From assembly GCA_030612945.1 (NCBI GenBank), contig JAUWMY010000017.1, forward strand, positions 1 to 14,417: a DNA stretch of 14,417 nucleotides, written 5' to 3'. Source of the DNA: Desulfobacteraceae bacterium. Lineage in GTDB: Bacteria > Desulfobacterota > DSM-4660 > Desulfatiglandales > Desulfatiglandaceae. The translations under genes were made by a program, and so were the position numbers. Shown here piece by piece: positions 1-6,201 of the stretch (position 1 is the stretch's first letter; each line of letters opens with the position of its first letter). The notes beneath the pieces are model-generated. The model saw only the letters and a program-made list of their open reading frames with translations, was not told the DNA's origin and searched no databases.

Positions 1-185
1 ATGGTGACTTTGCCAATAAAGTGTCCGTCTTCATCAACGACAATGGCGTCTCTATGGGCGCGTCCCTTTCCGGCTTTCCGACTCTGCTCAATGGCGTGCA
101 ATACATCCGTTAAGTTGTTCCCTTTCTTCACGGTCACATAATCTGAAATCGGGATCATTACCTCTTTTACCAGGATGTCTTTCAT
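1..185 (-). CDS. CBS-domain protein, N-terminal part (runs off the left edge)
   Basis: The reverse strand encodes an open frame from ATG at 185-183, with a GAGGTG ribosome binding site just upstream, to the window edge (61 codons seen). The visible protein begins MKDILVKEVMIP and continues through a TDVLHAIEQS stretch to a DAIVVDEDGHFIGKVT stretch. This is the usual layout of a first CBS domain: an entry strand, a helix, then V-V-D-E-x-G-x-x-x-G. CBS domains come in pairs and usually bind adenine nucleotides as regulatory modules, so at least one more CBS motif should lie beyond position 1. Function beyond nucleotide sensing cannot be said. The promoter-like repeat at 223-251 would place the transcript start about 30 bases ahead of the start codon. 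Confidence 0.8.
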   Translation of the reverse strand, partial: MKDILVKEVMIPISDYVTVKKGNNLTDVLHAIEQSRKAGKGRAHRDAIVVDEDGHFIGKVT

Positions 186-222
186 GTGTTCACCTCATAC
201 AGCTGATGGATTTTGGTAACTC

Positions 223-251
223 ACTATAGAGAAATTCCCCTTGTGATTCAA
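223..251 (-). promoter_or_regulatory. Promoter-like site inside a repeated 35-nt sequence, ahead of the CBS gene
   Basis: On the reverse strand TTGAAT (251-246) and TATAGT (228-223) are separated by exactly 17 bases, a sigma70-type arrangement. The implied transcript start is about 30 bases before the CBS-protein start codon. The site lies inside a 35-nt sequence repeated exactly at 13829-13863, and a CCTTG/CAAGG dyad overlaps the -35 region, so a bound regulator is possible. Promoter activity is inferred from spacing and position only. Confidence 0.5.
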
Positions 252-258
252 GGAAAAA
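224..258. repeat. 35-nt exact dispersed repeat, copy 1
   Basis: This stretch is identical over 35 bases to 13829-13863, in the same orientation. It contains a small imperfect hairpin (TTCCCCTTG pairing with CAAGGAA, two C bulged) and the promoter-like hexamers listed separately. Beyond the 35 bases the similarity fades within about 10 bases on each side. Confidence 0.85.
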
Positions 259-393
259 GAAACCACAACATATGTGATGTCAGGCTGGATTATGGAGCTG
301 AGGTGATGGAGGATTACAGGATGGAGTAGGGCAGGGCGTTAACGATCTGGAATTTCTGGGAAAATGGATATTAAGTACGCAGTTAACTTATGC

Positions 394-483
394 TTATTCA
401 ATCAGCGCATATTTTCCAGCCTTTGCCAGCTTCTCGCCTCGAATGACTGATTTGCTGACAGTCGAGACCACCCTGCCCGCCAT
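394..483 (-). pseudogene. Possible C-terminal gene remnant (29 codons)
   Basis: On the reverse strand a short frame reads MAGRVVSTVSKS, then VIRGEKLAKAGKYALIE and a TAA stop. The amino-acid usage and the tidy charged C-terminus look like the end of a real protein. Its 5' end falls in a GC-rich hairpin, there is no ribosome binding site, and I do not recognise the family. It may be the tail of a gene whose front was lost when the hairpin element arrived, or it may be chance. Confidence 0.2.
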
Positions 484-505
484 CGCGAGCTCAGGCGAGG
501 CGGGC
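475..505. repeat. GC-rich palindromic intergenic element (hairpin)
   Basis: GCCCGCC at 475-481 pairs with GGCGGGC at 499-505. After one bulged A the stem continues as TCGC (483-486) with GCGA (495-498), around a GAGCTCAG loop. This gives about 11 GC-rich base pairs in an otherwise AT-rich spacer. There is no T-run, so a simple intrinsic terminator is not supported. It resembles the REP-like GC-rich palindromes scattered through intergenic DNA of some bacteria. Confidence 0.6.
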
Positions 506-569
506 GGGCATCTATTCGTGATTTCCACGGCATGCTGGTTAGGTAGCATGTACAGTTGAGACTGTAAAG

Positions 570-765
570 TTAACCCTAACGTTGCAGAAATATTTGGTCC
601 AAAAGCGCTTCGCTCGCTCTATATCAGACCATCAAGAAACGATTGACTATTTTCAAGACCTCACCGTATGTTCAATACGCTTTCGTCCTTGAAAATGTTC
701 AATCATCCCTTGCTGACCCAATCTATACCGTTTTGAACTTAAATTTTATGCAACGCTAGGGTTAA
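570..765. mobile_element. MITE-like element (~196 bp) with terminal and nested inverted repeats
   Basis: The left end (570-595) and the reverse complement of the right end (740-765) share TTAACCCTA-GTTGCA with few mismatches. Both termini begin with TTAA, which could be terminal bases or a target duplication. Inside, 641-660 pairs with 685-704 (about 16 of 20 positions), and CGTAT/ATACG (665-679) forms the apex, so most of the element can fold into one long imperfect hairpin. It has no coding capacity. Size and architecture fit a non-autonomous miniature inverted-repeat element. The family that would mobilise it is not visible here. Confidence 0.6.
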
Positions 766-781
766 GAGCGTTCGGTTATAG

Positions 782-811
782 TTGACACTGCATCCGGCCT
801 TGATCTATAAA
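782..811 (+). promoter_or_regulatory. Sigma70-like promoter ahead of the ppk1 remnant / CHAD block
   Basis: TTGACA (782-787) and TATAAA (806-811) are separated by 18 bases. The predicted transcript start near 818 leaves a leader of about 30 bases before the ATG at 848. It begins 17 bases after the right end of the MITE-like element. It probably drives the ppk1 fragment and, by read-through, the CHAD gene. Both hexamers are close to consensus; activity is inferred. Confidence 0.55.
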
Positions 812-847
812 TTAGAGCATAAAGAACCGCTACGGGCGTACGTCAAG

Positions 848-1641
848 ATGGAAAAAGTGAAAGAAAACGCGGTAAAACCTGATAAAATCGATACTGATTT
901 GCCAAATACTCTCATCAACCGCGAGTTGAGTTGGCTCGGCTTTGCACGCCGGGTGCTCGCACTCGCAGAAGATCCTGATCTACCCCTGCTTGAGCGTGTC
1001 AAGTTCGCCGGCATCATGGGCATGCTATATGATGAGTTTGCGATGAAACGTATTGGTGGGCTCAAACGGAAGATTGAGAAAAAGAAAAAGAAAAAAAATT
1101 GTCCCACGGCGGGCTCACACCGGTCGAAGAACTGCAAGCATGCCGGCAGGAGTTGCACGAACAGGCTCGCATCGTTTCCAGGTTGGTGCGTAGTGAGCTT
1201 CGTCCAGCTTTGACTGCAGCCGGGATTCCCATCTTGAACCACACGGAGCTGAACAAACAACAGCGCATTTATATGCAGCAATATTTCCGTGAATCGGTGG
1301 AACCTATCTTAACACCGCTTGCCGTGGATGCTTCGCACCCCTTTCCCTTCATCAGTAACCTGGGGCTGAACATTGCGGTGGAGGTTAAGGAAACCAAGAA
1401 GAAACGTAATCGGTTCGTACGGATCAAAGTACCGGCAAACCGTCCGCGCTGGGTGCCACTGCCCGACAATGCCGGGTTTGTACCTTTAGAGCAGGTGATT
1501 GCGTCTAACCTCGGGCTGCTGTTTCCCAAGGCGGCCGGCCTGAAGTGTTATTTCTTCCGCGTAACCCGCGGCGCCAAGGATGTGTTCATCGAAGTCATCA
1601 GCAGGCAATCGCAGGGCAGAGAATCAAATCATGCGCAATAA
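848..1641 (+). pseudogene. ppk1: Polyphosphate kinase 1 (PPK1) fragment, frameshifted and truncated
   Basis: From ATG at 848 the frame encodes a typical PPK1 start: INRELSWLGFARRVL, then PLLERVKFAGIMGMLYDEF and KRIGGLK. PPK1 normally makes polyphosphate from ATP through phospho-histidine intermediates. Around the A8 run at 1091-1098 homology jumps to another frame (TPVEELQACRQEL, then YFRESVEPILTPLAVDASHP and ASNLGLLFPKAAGLKC), which fits one missing base. Homology ends near 1578, just after the LKCYFFRVTR stretch. Only about 245 residues of the usual ~700 remain, and the C-terminal catalytic domains with the active-site histidines are absent. The second frame ends at 1641 and overlaps the CHAD start by 11 bases. 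I chose 848 because an upstream TTG at 782 lies in the -35 hexamer. It cannot encode an active PPK1; whether a fragment is made is unknown. Confidence 0.88.
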
Positions 1642-3187
1642 TTTGAAATTCAATCTAACGGAAGGGTATAAGGAGCAGCAATTGATCAGCGAATTGGCCG
1701 ATCAATTTGCGATCAAAAAAGAGCCGGCTATTTCTGAGAGTTTTGCCATTTATGATACGTTTGACTGGCGTCTATTTAATAAATCACTTGTCTTGTATCG
1801 GTCCGGCAACAAGCTGTTTTTGCGTAAACTGGCAAAAAGCGAAATTATGCATACCATTGAAATCACGTCTATACCTGTCTTTATATGGGATTTTCCCGAT
1901 GGTAAATTGAAGCAACATCTGGTGCCGATTATAAAAATGCGAGCACTTTTAAAACTTGTTGAAGTGCATTGCCGGTCAACGACTTATCGTATTTTGAACC
2001 AGGATGAAAAAACAGTGACGCGATTGGCCTATGAAGAGATTCTACCGTCTCGTGAAAAAGATGCGCCGGCCCTGGCTGCTCATTTGTGGGTGAAACCAGT
2101 TAAGGGATACCCCCAATATTTTCGAAATCTGGCCGAACGATTCGAGGAAGCAGGATTTACAATCAGTAAAAAGGAAGACATCTATTTTAAAGCGCTGGAG
2201 GTCGTCGATAAAAAACCGGGCAGCTATTCTGCAAAATTAAATCTTCAACTCGACCCTGATGTGCGCTCTGATGATGCTACGAAAGTGATTTTGCACTTTT
2301 TGTTACAAGTAATGAGGATTAACGAAGTCAACATTGAGAAAGACCTGGATACGGAATTCCTGCATGATTTCCGAGTTGCCATTCGCCGCACCCGCTCGGC
2401 TTTGGGGCAGATTAAAAATGTGTTTCCGATGGGGACGACCAACCGATTTAAGAAAGATTTTGCTTTTGTGGGTAAACTTTCTAACCAGTTGCGGGATTTA
2501 GATGTCTATCTCCTCAAGGAGGATACCTACAAAGCAATGCTCCCCCCTGTCTTGCGGAATGACATTGATCCTTTGTTTGAATATTTACGGCAAAAACGAT
2601 CAAAGGCATTACAGAACGTCCTTAACAGTTTGAGGTCTAAGAAATATGCGAAGATTTTACATGATTGGGAGGCCTTTTTAAGTGAACCGAGAGAGGATTC
2701 TGCAACGACAGCTAATTCCAAGCTGCCGGTAATTTATTTGGCGCGGAAAAGAATCTATGTGAAATACCGGGGTGTTGTAAAAGCCGGCAACCTGATCTTA
2801 GAGAACACCGAAGACGAGATGCTGCATGTCCTGAGAATTCAATGTAAGAAATTGCGATACTTGATGGAGTTTTTCTCCAGTCTGTTTCCTCGCAAAAAAA
2901 TTAATGTCTTGATTGAGCAATTGAAGAAACTACAAGACAACTTAGGGGACTTTAACGATCTTCGTGTTCAGGAAGAATATCTTTTGAACATTACCAAAAA
3001 ATTGCCCGCAACCCATCAGCAGTTAAAAAAAACACTAGTGGCAATTGGCAGCCTGATTGGAACGTTGGATAGAGAAAGACAGACAGTTAAAGATGCATTT
3101 GCCAAAACCTTCACAGACTTTGCATCGCCTGCAAATAAGAAGTTATTCCGAGAACTGTTCACTTTAAGCCGGACAAGCCGGAATTGA
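1631..3187 (+). CDS. CHAD-domain protein with degenerate CYTH-like N-terminal domain
   Basis: The product is 518 residues. Residues ~1-200 resemble a CYTH fold (FDWRLFNKSLVLYRSGNKLFLR) but lack the catalytic E-x-E-x-K signature. Residues ~215-510 form a CHAD domain: the first conserved basic helix HDFRVAIRRTRSAL lies near 245-258, the second LRIQCKKLRYLMEFF near 400-415, and LQDNLGDFNDLRVQEEYL follows. CHAD domains are alpha-helical bundles whose lysine, arginine and histidine residues bind polyphosphate, and some localise to polyphosphate granules. The ATG at 1631 is preferred over an in-frame ATG at 1580, which lies inside the ppk1 remnant; the ribosome site is weak. It probably depends on transcription through the ppk1 fragment. 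Function: polyphosphate binding or granule association rather than catalysis. Confidence 0.88.
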   Translation: MRNNLKFNLTEGYKEQQLISELADQFAIKKEPAISESFAIYDTFDWRLFNKSLVLYRSGNKLFLRKLAKSEIMHTIEITSIPVFIWDFPDGKLKQHLVPIIKMRALLKLVEVHCRSTTYRILNQDEKTVTRLAYEEILPSREKDAPALAAHLWVKPVKGYPQYFRNLAERFEEAGFTISKKEDIYFKALEVVDKKPGSYSAKLNLQLDPDVRSDDATKVILHFLLQVMRINEVNIEKDLDTEFLHDFRVAIRRTRSALGQIKNVFPMGTTNRFKKDFAFVGKLSNQLRDLDVYLLKEDTYKAMLPPVLRNDIDPLFEYLRQKRSKALQNVLNSLRSKKYAKILHDWEAFLSEPREDSATTANSKLPVIYLARKRIYVKYRGVVKAGNLILENTEDEMLHVLRIQCKKLRYLMEFFSSLFPRKKINVLIEQLKKLQDNLGDFNDLRVQEEYLLNITKKLPATHQQLKKTLVAIGSLIGTLDRERQTVKDAFAKTFTDFASPANKKLFRELFTLSRTSRN

Positions 3188-3378
3188 ATATTGACGATTG
3201 AATATTGAATATTTTTGGTATCGCTTCGCTCTGTCTTTTCTATTTAATTCGATCGTCCGACCCAGTCGTTTGAGCCTGAGGCTCTCGAAGGGTAGAATTC
3301 CAATTTTAGTTTATCGAGCATCCAGTACCGAGTAACCAGTAACCAGCATCCAGTAACCAGGATCTAAGAGGAACTATC
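3188..3378. repeat. Spacer with low-complexity repeats between CHAD and parA-like genes
   Basis: Right after the CHAD stop lies TATTGACGATTGAATATTGA (3189-3208), found exactly inverted at 7615-7634. Further on (about 3319-3361) there is a short irregular tandem repeat built from CATCCAGTA and GTAACCAG units. No clear terminator or promoter hexamers were seen. The spacer looks like an insertion-prone intergenic stretch inside an otherwise compact block. Confidence 0.5.
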
Positions 3379-4122
3379 ATGGCCACACTGGCACTTTACA
3401 GCAATAAAGGCGGGGTGGGCAAAACCGCAACCGCAGTAAACCTGTCCTATCTGGCAGCTCGGACAGGTGTTAAAACCCTGATCTGCGATCTGGATCCTCA
3501 AAGTTCCGCAACCTACTATTTTCGGGTAAAGCCTAAGCTTAAGTCCGGGACCAAGGGGTTCATTAAAGGAGGAAAGCACGTTTATAAAAGTATTAAAGGC
3601 ACTGATTATGAAAACCTGGATCTGCTGCCGGCAGATTTCTCGCTACGTAATTTAGATGCCACTTTCGCTAAACTGAGGCGTTCAAAACACCAGTTGAAAA
3701 AAATTCTAAAACCTTTTAGAGATCAATATGACTTGATCATTCTTGACTGTCCGGTCACCATCAGCATCTTGGCCGAAAATATATTAAACGCTGTTGACTA
3801 TGCCCTTGTCCCGCTGATTCCAACAACACTGTCCGTGAGAACTTATAAGCAATTACTGAAGTTCTGTATAAAAAATAATTATGAAGTCGGTAAGATTTAC
3901 AGTTTTTTTTCGATGGTTGATTGGCACAAAAAAATGCACAAAGAACTAATGGTTACCGTGGCAAAGACGTTTGATGGTGTCTTACAAAGCTTTATTCCTT
4001 ATTTGGCACAGATCGAAAAAATGGGGATTCATCGTGAGCCAGTTGCGGTCTCCTCGCCACGATCAGTGGCTGCAAAAGCATATCAAAACCTCTGGGACAA
4101 AGTTCAACAAATCATATTGTGA
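3379..4122 (+). CDS. ParA/MinD-family P-loop ATPase
   Basis: The 247-residue protein opens with the deviant Walker A motif KGGVGKT (residues 10-16), with the ParA signature lysine at 10 and the P-loop lysine at 15. LICDLDPQSS follows as the A' aspartate region and LIILDCPVTIS as the Walker B/switch II strand; canonical ParA has DCPP where this has DCPV. The C-terminal half, including LVPLIPTTLSVRTYKQL, fits the family. These ATPases bind DNA nonspecifically as ATP dimers and position plasmids, chromosomes, carboxysomes or receptor arrays. The ribosome site is AGAGGA before ATG 3379, and the CYTH start follows 7 bases after the stop. No parB gene or obvious parS sites are nearby, which argues against chromosome partition. 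Its place between CHAD and CYTH genes suggests a polyphosphate-related cargo (inference). Confidence 0.85.
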   Translation: MATLALYSNKGGVGKTATAVNLSYLAARTGVKTLICDLDPQSSATYYFRVKPKLKSGTKGFIKGGKHVYKSIKGTDYENLDLLPADFSLRNLDATFAKLRRSKHQLKKILKPFRDQYDLIILDCPVTISILAENILNAVDYALVPLIPTTLSVRTYKQLLKFCIKNNYEVGKIYSFFSMVDWHKKMHKELMVTVAKTFDGVLQSFIPYLAQIEKMGIHREPVAVSSPRSVAAKAYQNLWDKVQQIIL

Positions 4123-4129
4123 GGATGCG

Positions 4130-4590
4130 ATGGGCAAAGAAATCGAAAGAAAATTTATGGTCAAAGAAGGTCCCTGGCGTAATGTACAAGGAACCAGGTA
4201 CTGCCAGGGTTATTTAAACAGCGCGAAAGAAAGAAATGTGCGGGTGCGCACCATGGAAGACAAAGCCTACCTGACGATCAAGGGAATTGCAATCGGAGCG
4301 TCCCGCATGGAATTCGAATATGAGATTCCCCTCCTGGACGCCAATGAACTGCTGGAAATCTGTGAGAAACCCCTGATTGAAAAACCCGCTATAAGGTACA
4401 GGAAGGAGGCTTTGTTTGGGAAGTTGATGAATTCTTTATGGAAAACCAGGGGTTAATCGTTGCTGAAGTGGAACTGGAGAGCGAAGATCAAGAGTTCCCC
4501 AGGCCCGATTGGGTAGGGGAAGAGGTAACCGGAGACCCCCGTTATTTCAATTCCAACCTGATAAAAAATCCTTATACAAATTGGTCTTGA
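4130..4590 (+). pseudogene. CYTH-domain triphosphatase (TTM family), one-base frameshift
   Basis: From ATG 4130 the protein starts MGKEIERKF, the catalytic E-x-E-x-K signature of triphosphate tunnel metalloenzymes, followed by NVRVRTMEDKAYLTIKG. Small bacterial members of this kind (about 155 residues) often hydrolyse tripolyphosphate. At 4380-4384 a run of five A follows GA-type sequence; with six A the frame would read E-K-T-R-Y-K and continue VQEGGFVWEVDEFF, then GLIVAEVELESEDQEF, to a TGA at 4588-4590. That gives 153 residues, a normal full length. As written, the frame diverges and ends at 4456 with a scrambled tail. GAGG sits before the start, in the end of the parA-like gene, so the two are translationally close. 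A sequencing or assembly error is as likely as a true mutation, because everything downstream of the lesion is intact. Confidence 0.85.
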
Positions 4591-4698
4591 TCAAAGTCGT
4601 CGGATCGTGTATGCACAATCCAGACTGTAGTGTATTTTCAACCTTATTCTCAACAGTTTAAATCCTGATGGGTGGATTTTTATATAAAGGAGGACAAA

Positions 4699-4863
4699 AT
4701 GGCGAAAAAAGCGAAACGGCTTTGCAAATGGAAGGAAGAGGATATAGCTAAAAAATTTGATAAATTCAGTGATATCGTCAGAAATCCAAAATTCGTATGT
4801 AAAAAGTGCGGCAGGGTGGCTGACAAAAAAAATTGGTTGCACAAACCAGTCGCATTGAATTAA
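4699..4863 (+). CDS. Small zinc-ribbon-like protein (54 residues)
   Basis: The start at 4699 is fixed by a strong AAGGAGG ribosome site at 4687-4693; an upstream in-frame ATG at 4672 has none. The protein is basic and has RLCKWK near the N-terminus, then KFVCKKCGRVADKKNWLHKP. Cys9, Cys34, Cys37 and His48 could form a single C3H metal site. From memory, similar short proteins have a Cys at the position of His48, so this may be a ligand swap. No function is known to me. It sits between the CYTH and SixA genes, about 108 bases after the former, and is likely cotranscribed with its neighbours. Confidence 0.7.
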   Translation: MAKKAKRLCKWKEEDIAKKFDKFSDIVRNPKFVCKKCGRVADKKNWLHKPVALN

Positions 4864-4937
4864 TATATATTGATAATGATATCATTCAATTCAATAGAAC
4901 GTAATCGGTTGCGCTCACCTACCTTTGGTCGCCAATC

Positions 4938-5435
4938 ATGAAAACCATATATCTGGTCAGACATGCCAAATCAAGTTGGAAATATCCTGACTTGGATGAT
5001 TTTGAAAGACCCCTGAACAAACGCGGGCGTAAAAACGCTCCTTTTATGGGCAAAGTTCTTAAAAAATTAAAGGTGGCACCGGACGTCGTCCTGTCCAGCC
5101 CGGCAAACAGAGCGGCCATGACCGCCAGGATTATTGCCGCTTCGATCAATTACCCGCTTGAAAATATTCGATACAACGAAGCCATTTATGAATTCAGTGA
5201 AAGTGCCTTAATCCAAGGTGTTAAAAGGATTGACGATGCCGTGAATAAGGCCATGGTCGTCGGTCATAACCCGGCTATAAATGGGATGGCCAATTATATC
5301 GCTGATCAGTCGATCAGCAATATCCCGACCTGCGGCGTATTTTGCGTGGAGTTAGACATTTCATCCTGGACAAAAATTAGTGAACACTGCGGTAAATTAA
5401 AGTTTTTTGAGTTTCCCAAGAAGCATGCTTCATGA
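4938..5435 (+). CDS. sixA: SixA-type phosphohistidine phosphatase (histidine phosphatase superfamily)
   Basis: The 165-residue product begins MKTIYLVRHAKSSW. The RHA motif carries the nucleophilic histidine, SSPANRAAMTARIIA follows the second arginine region, and VVGHNP near residue 112 supplies the second catalytic histidine. Length and motifs match SixA, which removes phosphate from histidine residues of signalling proteins; relatives act on other phospho-substrates. SixA-like genes are often found near CHAD and polyphosphate genes, so a role in phosphate or polyphosphate metabolism is plausible here. No clear Shine-Dalgarno precedes ATG 4938, but the N-terminal match leaves little doubt about the start. 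A 12-bp perfect palindrome AATGATATCATT lies upstream in the 74-bp spacer. Confidence 0.85.
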   Translation: MKTIYLVRHAKSSWKYPDLDDFERPLNKRGRKNAPFMGKVLKKLKVAPDVVLSSPANRAAMTARIIAASINYPLENIRYNEAIYEFSESALIQGVKRIDDAVNKAMVVGHNPAINGMANYIADQSISNIPTCGVFCVELDISSWTKISEHCGKLKFFEFPKKHAS

Positions 5436-5493
5436 TTATCAATGCACCGGTTCAATGACTGCACCGGCAACCTAAGAAAAGGAGGAGGACACC

Positions 5494-5730
5494 ATGGCAG
5501 AAAAAAAAGAGGCGGAAAAGAAAGAGAAAAAAAAGAAAACTGAGGAAGCTGAAGTAAAGTTAGGAAAGGAAAAGAAGAAGGCCAAAAAAGAAGAGAAGAA
5601 AGAGAAAGAAAAAGCCAAGAAAAAAGAAAAAAAGAAAGAAAAAGGTAACAAAAAAGAGAAAAAGAAAGAAAAAAAAGGCAAGGGGAAGAAAAAAGGGAAA
5701 AAGGGGAAAAAAAGCAAGGCAAAGAAATAG
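5494..5730 (+). CDS. Extremely lysine/glutamate-rich low-complexity protein (78 residues)
   Basis: By my count the 78 residues include about 44 Lys and 16 Glu, arranged as short K-runs broken by E, A or G; the last third loses Glu and becomes K/G-rich. A strong ribosome site (AGGAGGAGG) stands before ATG 5494, which supports a translated gene rather than a random A/G-rich tract. There are no hydrophobic segments, so it is probably disordered or a charged helix, and cytoplasmic. Its position after SixA and opposite the PPK2 operon suggests binding of a polyanion such as polyphosphate or nucleic acid. Lysine-rich histone-like proteins such as Pseudomonas AlgP are known on polyphosphate granules. 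Function here is inference. Long reverse-strand frames across it are compositional shadows. Confidence 0.7.
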   Translation: MAEKKEAEKKEKKKKTEEAEVKLGKEKKKAKKEEKKEKEKAKKKEKKKEKGNKKEKKKEKKGKGKKKGKKGKKSKAKK

Positions 5731-5859
5731 GCAGATACGGGCGCTATCAAAATTTTGATGCTGGATCTGAAATTCACCAATAGTGAACTTCATATAGCCA
5801 TGTCAATACTGTGCTGGAGGGACAGAGTCCGCTGGACTGTTGTTATCGTACTCGAACTT

Positions 5860-5889
5860 GTCCTCGTTCTCGATTACGAGAACGAGGAC
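5860..5889. repeat. Perfect 13-bp hairpin in the convergent spacer
   Basis: GTCCTCGTTCTCG (5860-5872) is followed by the loop ATTA and its exact reverse complement (5877-5889). A short GAC/GACGAG microsatellite-like run follows. There is no U-tract on either side, so a classical intrinsic terminator is not shown, although a hairpin between convergent operons could still protect or end transcripts. Confidence 0.65.
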
Positions 5890-5969
5890 GACGACGAGAA
5901 ACAATCTTAAATTATCAGCATTCATCGCTGGACCATGCCCACCTTACGACAAAAAATTTGTCACCGTTA

Positions 5970-6155
5970 AGGTAAGCGTTCGCGCAAAAATAACTTCACA
6001 TTTTCTGATCTCAGGTCGTCTTCGGTTGATCTTCACTCACGAAGTCCTCGAAATAGTCCATTATTCCTGTGGCTTCGCTCATTCAGATCGGCCAAATCCA
6101 ACCTAAATCTGAGTCCCGCTTCAGCGGGATGAAGTTGTTTTTGTGTGAACCCTAA
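5970..6155. mobile_element. MITE-like repeat, copy 1 (~186 bp)
   Basis: The left end carries GTTCGCGCAAAAATAAC followed by TTCACA (5978-6000), identical over 23 bases to 12851-12873. The right end (about 6128-6155) is a diverged inverted version (GATGAAGTTGTTTTTGTG then TGAACCC). The interior matches the reverse complement of the second copy, for example CCTCGAAA, CTGTGG and AACCTAAATCTG in the same order. A TCCCGC/GCGGGA mini-hairpin (6115-6130) is unique to this copy. Nothing is encoded. The element fills the space between the two convergent polyphosphate blocks. Confidence 0.7.
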
Positions 6156-6201
6156 ACGGCAATGCGGCTGGGTTATCCTTTTCTATTAAAACGGCCGTCC
6201 G

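Noticed and set aside
782..847. TTG start for the PPK1 fragment at 782
   Set aside because: It coincides with the TTGACA hexamer of the promoter, and the residues before Met 848 do not look like PPK1.
3319..3361. CRISPR-like or iteron-like tandem repeat
   Set aside because: The units are short and irregular (GTAACCAG/CATCCAGTA), with no spacers of constant size and no cas or rep genes nearby.
4658..4680. Terminator-like AAATCC/GGATTTTT hairpin between the CYTH and zinc-ribbon genes
   Set aside because: The stem is weak (6 bp with an 8-base loop), and the strong ribosome site right after it suggests the block continues.
5306..5793. Three overlapping reverse-strand open frames rich in Phe and Ser
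   Set aside because: They are the complement of the A/G-rich Lys/Glu gene and share no protein-like features or ribosome sites.
5840..6106. 88-codon forward frame in the convergent spacer
   Set aside because: It crosses the hairpin and the MITE-like element, lacks a ribosome site and has no recognisable protein pattern.
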